A stretch of 64,000 nucleotides of DNA from Hyphomicrobiales bacterium (lineage in GTDB: Bacteria; Pseudomonadota; Alphaproteobacteria; Rhizobiales; Beijerinckiaceae): the NCBI GenBank assembly GCA_017302635.1, contig JAFLCX010000001.1, forward strand, positions 868,001 through 932,000, in the 5' to 3' direction. The first letter of the stretch is position 1; each line of letters opens with the position of its first letter. Positions 45,049 through 55,754 of this stretch are shown one piece after another. A program made the translations under genes and the position numbers. The notes below the pieces were generated by a model. The model saw nothing but the letters and a program-made list of their open reading frames with translations, ran no database searches and was not told the origin of the DNA.

Positions 45049-45150
45049 CTGGGCAAGTCCTTATCGCCATTCTGCGCCCTCTCACCAAATCGAAACCGGT
45101 TTGAGAAAGCCGCATCTGCGTCGTGCGCGAAAAACGAAAAGACATTCTTC

Positions 45151-45179
45151 TTGCACCGGCCCAGCGTTCGGTTTATCGA
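45151..45179 (+). promoter_or_regulatory. candidate promoter of the ABC transporter operon
   Basis: TTGCAC, a 17-nt spacer and TATCGA, about 55 bp upstream of the first transporter gene. The spacing is ideal but both hexamers deviate from consensus. Confidence 0.3.
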
Positions 45180-45235
45180 ATTGTTCGTCAAAAGAAACGT
45201 TTCGTTCTTCAGTTCAGATTCCCCGGAGCCACTCG

Positions 45236-46216
45236 ATGTCCGCCTTCCACCTTTCCCGCCGCCACGCCCTTGGACTTGTTCTCGGTGCCACTTTCGCCGC
45301 GCCCGCTATCCTTCGCGCGCAGGCCATCAAGGAAATCCGCATCGATTTCGCGACCTACAATCCGCTGAGCCTGATCCTGCGCGACCAGAAGCTTCTTGAA
45401 AAGGAATTCGAGAAGGATGGCATCGCCATCCGCTGGGTGCAGTCTGCCGGTTCCAACAAGGCGCTTGAGTTCCTCAATGCCGGTTCGATCGAGTTTGGCT
45501 CGACCGCTGGCGCTGCGGCCCTGCTTGGCAAGATCAACGGCAACCCGATCCAGTCGATCTCGGTCTATTCGCGCCCGGAATGGACAGCGCTCGTGACCAA
45601 ACCGGGCAAGGGCATCGCGAAGGTCGCAGACCTCAAAGGCAAGTCGGTGGCAGTGACGCGTGGCACGGATCCGCATATCTTCCTCATTCGCGCGCTGGCG
45701 GAAGCGGGCCTGAAAGAGCGCGACGTCAAGCTCGTGCTTCTCCAGCATGCCGATGGCCGCACCGCTCTCGCCCGTGGCGATGTCGATGCCTGGGCCGGGC
45801 TCGACCCGCTGATGGCCGCCGCGGAACTGGAAGACGGAGCAACGCTTTTCCACCGCAAGGCCGAAAACAACACCTGGGGTGTTCTGAACACGCAGGTGGA
45901 TTTCGCCGCGAAGAATCCCGAGATCGTCCGGCGCGTCATCAATGTCTATGAGACTGCGCGCAAGGCGGCGCTCGCCAACATCAAGCCGGTGCAGGATGCG
46001 CTGGTCGCCGTGGCTCGCCTGCCCGAGCCCGTGATCGCCCGCCAGTTGACGCGCACCGATCTCTCGACCAGCGTGATCGGCAGGGTGCAGGCTGACGCCA
46101 TCACCGCAGCCGGTGTGGCGCTGCAGGAAGCCGGCGTGATCAAGGCGGATGTGGATGTGAAAAACGTCGTTGCGTCACTGATCGAGCCGAAATTCACTGC
46201 GCATCTTGGTGCGTGA
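45236..46216 (+). CDS. ABC transporter substrate-binding protein, sulfonate/nitrate type
   Basis: A 326-residue periplasmic binding protein of the SsuA/TauA/NMT1 family. It has a twin-arginine-like signal (SRRHALGLVLGATFAAPAIL, cleavage after RAQA), suggesting export by Tat or Sec. The mature part holds IRWVQSAGSNKALEFLNAGS and GSTAGAAALLGK, close to aliphatic-sulfonate binders. The ligand could also be nitrate, taurine or a thiamine precursor. The ATG at MSAFHLS is chosen because the signal peptide starts there. It heads a tight five-gene operon and is divergent from mbfA. Confidence 0.88.
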   Translation: MSAFHLSRRHALGLVLGATFAAPAILRAQAIKEIRIDFATYNPLSLILRDQKLLEKEFEKDGIAIRWVQSAGSNKALEFLNAGSIEFGSTAGAAALLGKINGNPIQSISVYSRPEWTALVTKPGKGIAKVADLKGKSVAVTRGTDPHIFLIRALAEAGLKERDVKLVLLQHADGRTALARGDVDAWAGLDPLMAAAELEDGATLFHRKAENNTWGVLNTQVDFAAKNPEIVRRVINVYETARKAALANIKPVQDALVAVARLPEPVIARQLTRTDLSTSVIGRVQADAITAAGVALQEAGVIKADVDVKNVVASLIEPKFTAHLGA

Positions 46217-47067
46217 GAAGGGCCTTCCACTTGAGTGATATCGCGCTTGAAAAGGCCGAGACGACGAGCGCGCCGGGCACCACCCGGCGTGGCTTTTCAT
46301 TTGGGCCGCTGGCTCTGGGGCTGCTGCTGCCGCTCAGCCTGGCCGTGATCCTCGAAATCGGTGTCGCAAAGGGCTTCTTTCAGGGTCGGCTTGCGCCGCC
46401 GCCCTCCAAGATCGCGGTGACTTTGGGTGAACTGATTTCGACCGGGGAGTGGTTCCGCCATGCCTACGCGACCGGCTGGCGCGTGGCTCTCGGTTTTGCT
46501 TTCGGTGCCAGCGCCGGCATTCTCTTCGGCACCTTGTCCGGCGCCGTTCCGTTTGTGCGGCGGCTGATCGACCCCACCGTGCAGGCCCTGCGTGCGGTGC
46601 CCTCCATCGCGTGGGTGCCGCTGTTCATCCTGTGGTTCGGGATTTTCGAAACCTCGAAAATCACACTCATCGCGGTGGGTGTCTTCTTTCCGGTCTATCT
46701 CGGTGTGCTCGGAGCGGTTCTCTCGATCGATCGGAAGGTGATCGAGGTGGGCCGTGTGTTCCGGCTCTCGAAACTTGAACTCGGGCGGCGCATCATGCTT
46801 CCCGCCACCTTGCCCGCTCTGGTGACCTCCTTGCGGGCCGGATTGGGACTCGGTTGGATGTTTGTCGTGGCCGCTGAAATCATGGGCGCTTCAGAAGGCC
46901 TCGGCTTTCTGCTCGTCGATGGCCAGCAGGTCGGGCGGCCGGATCTCATTGTCTCGGCCATCATCTCTTTTGCATTCCTCGGCTTTCTGACTGACGCGCT
47001 TCTCGCGCGGGCAACCGCACCCTTCCTGCGCTGGCGTGACGACCTCTCAACCTCGGAGCGCGGCTGA
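46213..47067 (+). CDS. ABC transporter permease, SsuC/TauC type
   Basis: Inner-membrane permease of 284 residues with about six helices. The BPD_transp_1 coupling region is seen in IMLPATLPALVTSLRAGLGLG, shortened here as LPALVTSLRAGLGLGW, and ALRAVPSIAWVPLFILWFG is typical of SsuC. It starts with GTG overlapping the stop of the binding-protein gene and ends one base into the ATPase gene, so all three subunits are translationally coupled. A TTG at residue 7 is an alternative start. Confidence 0.9.
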   Translation: MRRAFHLSDIALEKAETTSAPGTTRRGFSFGPLALGLLLPLSLAVILEIGVAKGFFQGRLAPPPSKIAVTLGELISTGEWFRHAYATGWRVALGFAFGASAGILFGTLSGAVPFVRRLIDPTVQALRAVPSIAWVPLFILWFGIFETSKITLIAVGVFFPVYLGVLGAVLSIDRKVIEVGRVFRLSKLELGRRIMLPATLPALVTSLRAGLGLGWMFVVAAEIMGASEGLGFLLVDGQQVGRPDLIVSAIISFAFLGFLTDALLARATAPFLRWRDDLSTSERG

Positions 47068-47852
47068 TGCTGTCGATTGATCAGGTTTCGCGCATTTTCC
47101 CCGGTGGGCAGGAGGCCCTGCGCACCATTGCCCTCTCGATCCCGCAAGGCGAGATCGTCGCGATGGTCGGCGGTTCCGGCTGCGGCAAGACCACGCTCCT
47201 GCGTCTCGTGGCAGGCCTCGATGCGCCCTCTTCCGGCCGCATCGAACTCGACGGCGCGGATTTGCGAGAGCCTTCGCCCGATGTCGGCATCATCTTCCAG
47301 GAGCCGCGCTTGCTGCCCTGGCTCTCGGTTGCCGACAACATCGGCTTCGGCATCGCGCATCTTGGTAAAGCCGAGCGCGAAGAGCGCATCGCGAGCGTGC
47401 TGCTCCGCATCGGGCTGGCGGGTTACGAAAAACGTTGGCCGCGCGAGCTCTCGGGCGGACAGGCGCAGCGCGTCGCGATCGCTCGCGCGCTCGTGACGAA
47501 ACCCAAGGTATTGCTGCTCGACGAGCCCTTTTCGGCGCTTGATGCGTTCACGCGCGCCTCGTTGCACGAGCATCTTCTGGCGCTGTGGGAAACCGAACGT
47601 CTCTCGGTGCTGATCGTCACCCATGATGTCGACGAGGCCGTGACCCTTGCCGACCGGATCGTGGTGATGCAACCGAAGCCGGGTCGCATCTTCACCGAAA
47701 TTCCGGTCCAACTCCCCCGCCCGCGTGACAAGCGCTCCGACGCCTTCCACGCCATGAGCCGACAGGTGCTCGACGCGCTTGACGGATCGCTCTCGGACGG
47801 TCCATCGAACGCGAAAGCTGCTTCAACCGAGGCAACCGCCTTCTGGTGGTGA
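47067..47852 (+). CDS. ABC transporter ATP-binding protein, SsuB/TauB type
   Basis: A 261-residue ATPase. It has Walker A GGSGCGKTTLL, Q-loop FQEPRLLPWLSV, signature LSGGQAQRVAIARAL, Walker B VLLLDEPFSALD and H-loop VTHDVDEAV. The Q-loop text is typical of nitrate, sulfonate and taurine importers. It completes the importer with the two preceding genes. The C-terminal 40 residues are less conserved. Confidence 0.93.
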   Translation: MLSIDQVSRIFPGGQEALRTIALSIPQGEIVAMVGGSGCGKTTLLRLVAGLDAPSSGRIELDGADLREPSPDVGIIFQEPRLLPWLSVADNIGFGIAHLGKAEREERIASVLLRIGLAGYEKRWPRELSGGQAQRVAIARALVTKPKVLLLDEPFSALDAFTRASLHEHLLALWETERLSVLIVTHDVDEAVTLADRIVVMQPKPGRIFTEIPVQLPRPRDKRSDAFHAMSRQVLDALDGSLSDGPSNAKAASTEATAFWW

Positions 47853-47872
47853 TGTCTGCAATCGAGGTTCCT

Positions 47873-48397
47873 ATGACTGACGCCGTGATCGATGCTGAAG
47901 CCCTGCGCGCCATGCAGGCCCCACTCAAGGCGAAATACCGCGAGGATTCGCAAGCCGCCGTGCTGACCTTGCGGGCCAAAGGCGCGATCGACGAGGCGAA
48001 AATCGCATGCAAGGTGGAGACCGGGCGCGCCATCGCCGAGGCCGGGCTGCATCCGCTGACCGGCGGTTCGGGCGCGGAACTCTGTTCCGGCGACATGCTG
48101 CTCGAGGCGCTCGTGGCCTGCGCCGGGGTGACGCTGAAAGCGGTTTCGACCGCGCTGAACATCCCCCTTCGCGCCGGGCATGTCACGGCGGAGGGCGATC
48201 TCGATTTTCGCGGCACTCTGGGCGTCGACAAGGAAGCCGCCGTGGGTTTTCAGGCCATCCGCCTCGTTTTCAAACTCGATACCGATGCCAGCGACGAACA
48301 GGTAGCGCAGCTCATCAAGCTCACCGAGCGCTACTGCGTGGTGTTCCAGACCTTGCGAAACCCGGCTCAATCCAGCGTCATCGTCGAACGCGCCTGA
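47873..48397 (+). CDS. OsmC family protein
   Basis: A 174-residue OsmC/Ohr-fold protein. Two cysteines lie in the conserved context LCSGDMLLEALVACAGVTLK, with a further Cys in IACKVETG. OsmC/Ohr proteins reduce organic hydroperoxides through a Cys pair, but this one has the arrangement of the general OsmC-like group, so peroxidase activity is not certain. The ATG at MTDAVID has GAGG 6 nt upstream; two upstream ATG/GTG codons overlap the ATPase gene. Its place in a sulfonate-type importer operon suggests a link with sulfur or redox metabolism. Confidence 0.85.
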   Translation: MTDAVIDAEALRAMQAPLKAKYREDSQAAVLTLRAKGAIDEAKIACKVETGRAIAEAGLHPLTGGSGAELCSGDMLLEALVACAGVTLKAVSTALNIPLRAGHVTAEGDLDFRGTLGVDKEAAVGFQAIRLVFKLDTDASDEQVAQLIKLTERYCVVFQTLRNPAQSSVIVERA

Positions 48398-49194
48398 TGT
48401 CCGGCACGGGTTTCTGGTTGCTGGCGATGAAGATGGCGATCGCTGCGGCGATCGTTGTTACGGTTTCGATCATCGCCGAGAAATCGAAGCCCTTCATCGC
48501 AGCGATGGTGGCAACCCTCCCGGTTTCAGCGGGGCCGGCACTGGTTTTTCTGGCGATGGGGCATGACGACGCCTTCATGGGGGCTGCACTCGGCGGCAGC
48601 CTCGTCACCAATCTGGCGCTCGCCTTCTACATTGGTGGTTACGGCTGGCTCGCGGCGCGCTTCTCGGTCGTGCCGGCGCTGGGCGGGGCTTTCGTGCTCT
48701 GGCTGATGGCCGGATACCTGCTAAAACTGGTGCCCTGGACGCTTCTCTCGGCACTCCTCGCCAATATCGTCCTCTATTTGGCGATGATCCCGCTGACCAA
48801 GGCTTTCCTGATCGCGAAAGCAGGGCTGGTTCCGCCCCGGCCATGGTTCGCGCTGCCTTTGCGCGCCCTCGCTGTGGCCAGTCTGGTGGCGGCGCTGACA
48901 ACTCTAAGCGATGCTCTGGGCCCTTATGGCTCGGGCTGGCTTGCCGTTTTTCCGGTGGTGCTTTCGAGCCTTATCGCCATCCTGCATCCGCGCATCGGCG
49001 GGCCCGCGACCGCGACGATGATCGTCAGCGGATTGCCGGGCATGATCGGCTTTGCGATTGCTCTGGCCGTGGCCGCCTCGCTCGCTGAACCGCTCGGGCG
49101 CTATGCAGCGCTCGGCATCGGATTGCTGATCACGCTGATCTGGAACGGGGGGCTGGTTCTGCTCAAGTCTCGCCGCTCTTCAGCAGCGCCTTGA
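48397..49194 (+). CDS. unknown integral membrane protein
   Basis: A 265-residue protein made of about eight hydrophobic helices, for example [35 protein letters not shown] (as [16 protein letters not shown]) and [40 protein letters not shown] and [19 protein letters not shown] look conserved-loop-like, but I cannot assign a family with confidence. The start overlaps the OsmC stop (TGATG), so it belongs to the transporter operon. The last 32 bp overlap the convergent mutS gene. A small-molecule exporter is possible. Confidence 0.8.
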   Translation: MSGTGFWLLAMKMAIAAAIVVTVSIIAEKSKPFIAAMVATLPVSAGPALVFLAMGHDDAFMGAALGGSLVTNLALAFYIGGYGWLAARFSVVPALGGAFVLWLMAGYLLKLVPWTLLSALLANIVLYLAMIPLTKAFLIAKAGLVPPRPWFALPLRALAVASLVAALTTLSDALGPYGSGWLAVFPVVLSSLIAILHPRIGGPATATMIVSGLPGMIGFAIALAVAASLAEPLGRYAALGIGLLITLIWNGGLVLLKSRRSSAAP

Positions 49195-51922
49195 GCCTGT
49201 AGAGTGCTTCATGCGCCTGCCGGGGGCTGAGTTCATCCGGCTCGATACCAGACAGGGCTTCGAGAACCGGATCGGGCTTGCTCGTGGCAACTGATGCTTC
49301 CGCCGCGCGAAACAGCGGCAGGTCATCCATCGCCGCGAGGCGCGGATGCGCCCGATCCGCTTTTTCCAGCTCGGATAGAATCGCCCCCGCCCGCGTCACC
49401 ACGCTCGCCGGCAGCCCCGCCAGTTTCGCGACCTGAATCCCGTAGGATCGATCCGCCGCGCCGGGTATCACTTCATGCAGGAAAATCACGTCGCCCTTGT
49501 AGGTCGCAACCTTCATCGTGATCGGCGAAAGGCGCGGCAGGCGCGCACCCAATGCTGTCAGTTCGTGAAAATGCGTCGCGAAGAGCGCACGGCAACGATT
49601 TTTATCGTGCAGATGTTCAATGGCTGCCCAGGCGATCGAAAGACCATCATAGGTCGCGGTGCCGCGCCCGATTTCATCAAGAATGACCAAAGCCCGCTCA
49701 CGCGATTGATTGAGGATGGCGGCCGTTTCGACCATCTCGACCATGAAGGTCGAGCGACCCCGCGCGAGATCATCCGCCGCTCCAACGCGTGAGAACAGTC
49801 GATCCACAAGCCCGATCCGCGCGGCATCAGCCGGCACGAAGCTGCCCATCTGCGCGAGGATGGCGATCAGCGCATTCTGGCGCAAATAGGTGGATTTACC
49901 CGCCATGTTCGCGCCGGTGACGAGCAGGATACGCCCGCCCTCGCTCTGCCCTGAGAGATCACACGGATTGGCGATGAAGCTTTCGCCCGTCTTGCGCAAC
50001 GCTGCTTCAACCACCGGGTGACGACCGCCCGAGATTTCGAAATCGAGACCTTCGGTCACACCGGGCCGCCGGTAATTCTCGCGCTCCGCGAGTTCGGCGA
50101 GGGCTGCGAGGCAATCGAACTGTGCGAGGGCCTCGGCGATCACGCGCAGGGTCTTTTCTTCCGAGAGAATGGCGGCGGCATAGTCAGCGAAATGCTGCAG
50201 TTCGCGCTTCAGCGCCCGGTCTGAAGCCTCGAGGATTTTCTGCTCCAGCCCACCAAGTTCGGTGGTGGTGAAGCGCATCGCGCCGGCCATGGTCTGGCGA
50301 TGCACGAACCGGCCTTGATGCTGGGGCTGCAACAGGCGCTCGCCCACAACCTGCGGCACTTCGATGAAATATCCGAGCTGGTTGTTGTGCTTGATCTTGA
50401 GCGCTCGCGCTTCCGTCTCTTCGGCATAGCGGGCCTGAAGCCCGGCAATCACTTCACGACTGTCCGTTTTCAGCGCGAGATAGCCATCGAGCTCCGGATC
50501 ATGCCCGGCACGGATGAACCCGCCGTCGCGGCGCAGCAGAGGCACATCATCCATCAGACCCGCCAAGATCCTGCGCCCCAGCGCAGCCGGTGCCCGGCTG
50601 AGCGATTCCCGCGCATCAGCGAGCAAAGCCGGGGCGTCCGAAGGCAGCGTATGCCCCAACTGATCTGCGGCCAGAATGGCGCGCGCGATCGCCTGAAGGT
50701 CGCGTGGACCGGCACGATCCAGCGCAAGGCGGGTGAGCGAACGCAGGAGATCAGGCGCCTCGCGCAAAGCTGCGCGCAGACGGCCGCGCAGATCAGCATC
50801 GGCAACGAGAGCAGCCACAGCATCATGACGTGCCTCGATCTGGATACGGGACAGCAGCGGAGCGGCAAGCCATTGCGCGATGAGCCGCCCGCCCGCGGCG
50901 GTAACGGTGCGGTCGATCGTGGCGAGCAGGCTACCCTGCCGCTCACCCGCCAGCGTGCGGGTGAGTTCAAGGTTGGCCCGCGTGGCCGCGTCGATCGCCA
51001 TGAATTCGGCCGAACCCCGGCGGCGCGGGGGCATCAGGGGCGGGCGTTGTCCGATCTGGGTGCGCTCGAGATAGGCGATGATCGCCCCGAGCGCTGCGGT
51101 TTCAGGCCGCGAGAAACCGCCAAAAGCATCGAGTGTCGCAACACCGAAATGGTCGAGCACGCGCCTCTCGGCCGAGGCGGGATCGAAGCCGTCGCGCGCA
51201 AGTCGGGTGATTGAGAACCCTTGCGCCTGCCACAAAGAGGCGAGCGCACGATCCTCGATCAGCGCATCCGGCACCAGCATTTCGCGTGGCTCCAGACGCG
51301 CGATCTCGCCCGCGAGATCGACTTCGGAAACGCGTGCGACGGCGAGTTCACCGGTCGAGAGATCGACGGCAGCGAGGGCGTAGTCCCACGCCTCGTCGCT
51401 CACTTTCTGGCGCGCAATGGCCGCCAGCAGGCTCGCGCGGCGCGCATCGAGCAAACCCTCTTCCGTGATGGTGCCCGGCGTGACGATGCGGACGACATCG
51501 CGTTTCACCACCGCTTTCGAACCGCGCTTGCGCGCCTCGGCCGGGTCTTCCAGCTGCTCGCAGATCGCGACCCGATGCCCGGCGGCAATCAATCGATGCA
51601 GATATTCATCGGAGCGGCTGACCGGCACGCCACACATCGGGATATCTTCACCCGCGTGCTTGCCGCGCTTGGTGAGCACGATGCCAAGCGTCCGCGCGGC
51701 GATCTCGGCATCCCTGAAAAACAACTCGTAGAAATCGCCCATGCGATAGAAGAGCAGGCAATCCGGGTTCGCGGTCTTGATCTCGATATATTGCGCCATC
51801 GAGGGCGTCGCGTTGGGGTCACGCGGCGGCGCATCATAGGGCTCCTGCGGGGGATCGAAGGCGGGATCGCGGATCACGGAAAGGCTCGGCATGGGCACAA
51901 AAACAGGCTTCCCGCCTAGCAT
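49163..51922 (-). CDS. mutS: DNA mismatch repair protein MutS
   Basis: Mismatch recognition ATPase, 919 residues. The mismatch-binding domain has [12 protein letters not shown] with the stacking Phe and Glu region, then [10 protein letters not shown]. The ATPase domain has [36 protein letters not shown] and [11 protein letters not shown]. It is slightly longer than E. coli MutS (853), partly through a proline-rich N-terminal stretch; MPSLSV, 10 residues in, is an alternative start. The C-terminus overlaps the convergent membrane-protein gene by 32 bp. Confidence 0.97.
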   Translation of the reverse strand: MLGGKPVFVPMPSLSVIRDPAFDPPQEPYDAPPRDPNATPSMAQYIEIKTANPDCLLFYRMGDFYELFFRDAEIAARTLGIVLTKRGKHAGEDIPMCGVPVSRSDEYLHRLIAAGHRVAICEQLEDPAEARKRGSKAVVKRDVVRIVTPGTITEEGLLDARRASLLAAIARQKVSDEAWDYALAAVDLSTGELAVARVSEVDLAGEIARLEPREMLVPDALIEDRALASLWQAQGFSITRLARDGFDPASAERRVLDHFGVATLDAFGGFSRPETAALGAIIAYLERTQIGQRPPLMPPRRRGSAEFMAIDAATRANLELTRTLAGERQGSLLATIDRTVTAAGGRLIAQWLAAPLLSRIQIEARHDAVAALVADADLRGRLRAALREAPDLLRSLTRLALDRAGPRDLQAIARAILAADQLGHTLPSDAPALLADARESLSRAPAALGRRILAGLMDDVPLLRRDGGFIRAGHDPELDGYLALKTDSREVIAGLQARYAEETEARALKIKHNNQLGYFIEVPQVVGERLLQPQHQGRFVHRQTMAGAMRFTTTELGGLEQKILEASDRALKRELQHFADYAAAILSEEKTLRVIAEALAQFDCLAALAELAERENYRRPGVTEGLDFEISGGRHPVVEAALRKTGESFIANPCDLSGQSEGGRILLVTGANMAGKSTYLRQNALIAILAQMGSFVPADAARIGLVDRLFSRVGAADDLARGRSTFMVEMVETAAILNQSRERALVILDEIGRGTATYDGLSIAWAAIEHLHDKNRCRALFATHFHELTALGARLPRLSPITMKVATYKGDVIFLHEVIPGAADRSYGIQVAKLAGLPASVVTRAGAILSELEKADRAHPRLAAMDDLPLFRAAEASVATSKPDPVLEALSGIEPDELSPRQAHEALYRLKALLKSGET

Positions 51923-52085
51923 AATTGCTCAGGCGCGCGAAATCCCGATGCGAATGTTCGATGGCATGGCGCTTGAGCCTTGGGGACAACCCCCGTAAGT
52001 GTGTGTTCCGGCCTTTCAGAAATGCCGGACGGGGAGCGGGCGACGGCTTCCCCGGACCAAGAAAAGCAGAGCCCAAGGAAAGCCC

Positions 52086-54371
52086 ATGCCCGGTGAATTC
52101 GACAAGCGCGTTCTGACCCGCCCCACCTTCACAGATCAGGAAGCTCTGGATTTCCATTCACGCGGCAAGCCCGGCAAGCTCGAAATTGCGCCCACGAAGC
52201 CAATGGCGACACAGCGCGATCTCTCGCTCGCTTATTCGCCGGGTGTCGCTGTGCCGGTTCTGGCGATCGCGAAAGACCCGGCGACTGCCTATTCCTACAC
52301 CGCTCGCGGCAACATGGTGGCCGTGATCTCGAACGGCACGGCTATTCTCGGCCTTGGCAATCTTGGCGCGCTCGCTTCGAAGCCGGTGATGGAAGGCAAG
52401 AGTGTGCTCTTCAAGCGCTTCGCCGATATCGATTCCATCGATATCGAGGTCGATACCGAGGATGCCGACGCTTTCATCAATGCGGTGCGCTATCTTGGGC
52501 CGTCTTTCGGCGGCATCAACCTCGAAGACATCAAGGCTCCGGAATGCTTCGTCATCGAGCAGCGGCTCAAGGAGCTGATGGACATCCCGGTCTTTCATGA
52601 CGACCAGCACGGCACGGCGATCATCGCCGCAGCCGGGTTGCTCAACGCGCTCGAAATCACCGGGCGCGATGTGCAGAACACGCGTCTTGTCGTCAACGGA
52701 GCCGGTGCGGCGGGAATCGCCTGTGTCGAGCTTCTGAAGGCGATGGGGTTCAAGCCCGATAACGTGATGCTGTGCGACACCAAAGGCGTGATCTATCAGG
52801 GCCGCACCGAGGGCATGAACCAGTGGAAATCGGCCCATACCGTCGTCACCAAATGTCGCTCGCTCGCTGATGCCCTGAAGGGCGCGGATGCCTTTTTCGG
52901 CCTGAGCCAGAAAGGTGCCCTGACCAAAGAGATGGTCGCGTCGATGGCGCCGAACCCGATCATCTTCGCGATGGCGAACCCGGATCCGGAAATCCTGCCG
53001 GAAGAAGTCGCCGCTGTGCGCGACGACGCGATCATGGCCACGGGGCGATCGGACTACCCCAATCAGGTCAACAATGTGCTCGGCTTCCCCTATCTGTTCC
53101 GGGGCGCTCTGGATGTGCAGGCCAGCGCCATCAACATGGAAATGAAGATCGCTGCCGCCAAGGCCCTCGCGACCCTCGCGCGCGAAGACGTGCCGGATGA
53201 GGTCGCCGCCGCCTATGCTGGCTCGCGGCCGCGCTTCGGGCGGGATTACATCATTCCGGTGCCGTTCGACCCGCGCCTGATGGCCCGTATCTCGGGCGCT
53301 GTCGCGGAAGCGGCGATGGAAACGGGCGTTGCCCGCAAGCCCCTGAAAAGCCGCGCGGATTACGAGCGTTCGCTCTCAGCTCGACGCGATCCGGTCGCGG
53401 GCGTGCTCGCGCGCGTTTTCGAGCAGGTGCGCCGCCGCCCCAAACGGGTTGTCTTCGCAGAGGGCGAGGAAGAGCCCGTCATCCGCGCCGCCGTCAGCTT
53501 CGTCACGCAGGGGCTCGGCACGGCTATTCTGGTGGGGCGCGAGGAGCGCATCCAGAACATGGCCGAGCAGGCCGGCATCGACCTCAAGGACGGTATCGAA
53601 ATCCACAATGCCCGGCTCTCGACGCGCAATGCGGCCTACACTCAATTCCTCTATGAGAGGCTGCAGCGGCGTGGCTACCTGCTGCGCGATTGCCAGCGCC
53701 TGATCAACAATGATCGCAACACCTTCGCCGCCTCGATGGTGGCGTTGGGCGATGCCGACGCGATGGTCACCGGCCTCACGCGCAATTACTCGGCGGCGCT
53801 CTCGGAAATCCGCCGCGTGATCAACGACAAACCGGGGCACCGTGCCATCGGCGTCAGCCTCGTGCTGGCGCGGGGCCGCACGGTGCTCGTAGCCGATACG
53901 GCGATCCACGAAATGCCGAGCGCCGAAGAACTCGCCGATATTGCGGTCGAGGCGGCCGGCGCCGCCCGGCGGCTCGGTTACACGCCACGCGTGGCGCTTC
54001 TCGCTTTCTCGACCTTCGGAAATCCGGAGGCCGAGCGTTCGGAGCGGGTGCGCGAGGCGGTGCAGATCCTCGATCGTCGCCGCGTGGATTTTGAATATGA
54101 CGGCGAGATGGGTGCGGATGTCGCACTCAACCCCGAAATCATGGCAGCCTACCCGTTCTGCCGCCTTTCAGGCCCGGCCAATGTGCTCGTCATGCCTGCC
54201 TATCACTCGGCGGCGATTGCCACGAAGATGCTGCAGGAACTCGGCGGCTCGACCGTGATTGGCCCGCTGATTGTCGGGCTTGATCGCCCGGTGCAGATCG
54301 CTCCGATCAACGTGCGCGACAGCGACCTCGTGAACATGGCAACGCTCGCGGCATTCGGTATCGGCGGTTGA
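52086..54371 (+). CDS. maeB: NADP-dependent malic enzyme with phosphotransacetylase-like domain
   Basis: A 761-residue protein. The malic enzyme domain (1 to about 420) shows [35 protein letters not shown] and [12 protein letters not shown]. The C-terminal domain (about 440-761: [17 protein letters not shown] to [12 protein letters not shown]) resembles phosphate acetyltransferase and is thought to be regulatory in this family. The enzyme makes pyruvate and NADPH from malate. The ATG at MPGEFDK has AAGGAAA upstream. Together with pckA it gives two exits from the C4-acid pool. Confidence 0.95.
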   Translation: MPGEFDKRVLTRPTFTDQEALDFHSRGKPGKLEIAPTKPMATQRDLSLAYSPGVAVPVLAIAKDPATAYSYTARGNMVAVISNGTAILGLGNLGALASKPVMEGKSVLFKRFADIDSIDIEVDTEDADAFINAVRYLGPSFGGINLEDIKAPECFVIEQRLKELMDIPVFHDDQHGTAIIAAAGLLNALEITGRDVQNTRLVVNGAGAAGIACVELLKAMGFKPDNVMLCDTKGVIYQGRTEGMNQWKSAHTVVTKCRSLADALKGADAFFGLSQKGALTKEMVASMAPNPIIFAMANPDPEILPEEVAAVRDDAIMATGRSDYPNQVNNVLGFPYLFRGALDVQASAINMEMKIAAAKALATLAREDVPDEVAAAYAGSRPRFGRDYIIPVPFDPRLMARISGAVAEAAMETGVARKPLKSRADYERSLSARRDPVAGVLARVFEQVRRRPKRVVFAEGEEEPVIRAAVSFVTQGLGTAILVGREERIQNMAEQAGIDLKDGIEIHNARLSTRNAAYTQFLYERLQRRGYLLRDCQRLINNDRNTFAASMVALGDADAMVTGLTRNYSAALSEIRRVINDKPGHRAIGVSLVLARGRTVLVADTAIHEMPSAEELADIAVEAAGAARRLGYTPRVALLAFSTFGNPEAERSERVREAVQILDRRRVDFEYDGEMGADVALNPEIMAAYPFCRLSGPANVLVMPAYHSAAIATKMLQELGGSTVIGPLIVGLDRPVQIAPINVRDSDLVNMATLAAFGIGG

Positions 54372-54449
54372 TCGGCGCTTGAAGCGCGCGCCTTTGGCCG
54401 CTATCCCGAGGCGCGCGTCGCTTGTCGCCGCCGCGCGGAGGATCGTCGC

Positions 54450-55754
54450 ATGAAAATCGCCATGATCGGCTCGGGCTACGTCGGCCTTGTCTCGGGGGCC
54501 TGCCTCGCCGATTTCGGGCACGAGGTCACCTGCGTTGATCGCGACGAAGCGAAAATCGCCGGGTTGATTGCCGGGCGGATGCCGATTTACGAGCCGGGGC
54601 TTGATGCGCTTGTCGCCACGAATGTGCGGGAGGGTCGGCTCTCGTTCACCACCAACCTGGCCCCGGCCGTTGCAGTGGCCGACGCGGTGTTCATCGCAGT
54701 CGGCACGCCGTCACGACGCGGTGACGGCCATGCCGATCTCACCTACGTGCACGAGGCCGCGCGCGATATCGCCGATGCGATTTCAGGCTTCACGATCGTT
54801 GTCACGAAATCAACGGTTCCGGTCGGCACCGGTGACGCGGTCGAAAACATCATCCGCGAGCGTCGTCCTGATGCAGATTTCGCTGTGGTTTCCAACCCGG
54901 AATTCCTGCGCGAAGGCGCGGCCATCGGAGATTTCAAGCGACCGGATCGCATCGTTATCGGCATCGAGGATGAGCGTGCCCGAACCGTGATGCAGGAGGT
55001 TTATCGCCCACTCTACCTCAATCAGGCGCCGATCATGTTCACCGGGCGGCGGACGAGCGAGCTGATCAAGTATGCCGCGAACGCCTTTCTCGCGACCAAG
55101 ATCACCTTTATCAACGAAATGGCTGATCTGTGCGAGAAAGTCGGTGCCAATGTGCAGGAAGTCGCGCGCGGTATCGGTCTCGATAACCGGATCGGCTCCA
55201 AATTCCTGCATGCCGGGCCGGGCTATGGCGGCTCGTGCTTCCCGAAGGATACGCTCGCATTGCTGAAAACCGCGCAGGATTTCGGCGCTCCGTCGCGCAT
55301 TGTCGAGGCAGTGGTGAGCGTGAACGATGCCCGCAAGAGCGCGATGGCCGGCAAGGTTGTCGCCGCCTGCGGAGGTTCGGTCGAAGGCAGGAAGATCGCC
55401 ATTCTGGGGCTCGCATTCAAACCCAACACCGATGACATGCGCGAGGCGCCTGCTCTTGCGATCGTTCCTGCCTTGCAGGCCGCCGGGGCGGATGTCAGCG
55501 CGTTCGATCCCGAAGCGATGGATCAGGCCGAGCCGCTTCTGCCGGGGGTGACCTTCGCCCCCAATGCCTATGCGGCTGCCGAGGGTGCTGATGCGCTGGT
55601 TATCGTGACGGAATGGGATCAGTTCCGTGCACTGGATCTTCAGCGCATGAAATCGGCCCTGAAGGCGCCAGTCGTGATCGATCTGCGCAACATTTACCGC
55701 CCGGATGAGATGCGCAATCGCGGCTTCGATTATCACTCCGTGGGTCGTCCGTGA
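54450..55754 (+). CDS. ugd: UDP-glucose 6-dehydrogenase
   Basis: Oxidises UDP-glucose to UDP-glucuronate for polysaccharide synthesis; 434 residues. NAD loop IGSGYVGLVSGACLADFG, VTKSTVPVGTGD, NPEFLREG and the catalytic Cys in GYGGSCFPKDTLAL are all present. A GDP-mannose dehydrogenase relation is excluded by overall text such as LGLAFKPNTDDMREAPA. The stop overlaps the GTG start of hrpB by 4 nt. Confidence 0.95.
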   Translation: MKIAMIGSGYVGLVSGACLADFGHEVTCVDRDEAKIAGLIAGRMPIYEPGLDALVATNVREGRLSFTTNLAPAVAVADAVFIAVGTPSRRGDGHADLTYVHEAARDIADAISGFTIVVTKSTVPVGTGDAVENIIRERRPDADFAVVSNPEFLREGAAIGDFKRPDRIVIGIEDERARTVMQEVYRPLYLNQAPIMFTGRRTSELIKYAANAFLATKITFINEMADLCEKVGANVQEVARGIGLDNRIGSKFLHAGPGYGGSCFPKDTLALLKTAQDFGAPSRIVEAVVSVNDARKSAMAGKVVAACGGSVEGRKIAILGLAFKPNTDDMREAPALAIVPALQAAGADVSAFDPEAMDQAEPLLPGVTFAPNAYAAAEGADALVIVTEWDQFRALDLQRMKSALKAPVVIDLRNIYRPDEMRNRGFDYHSVGRP

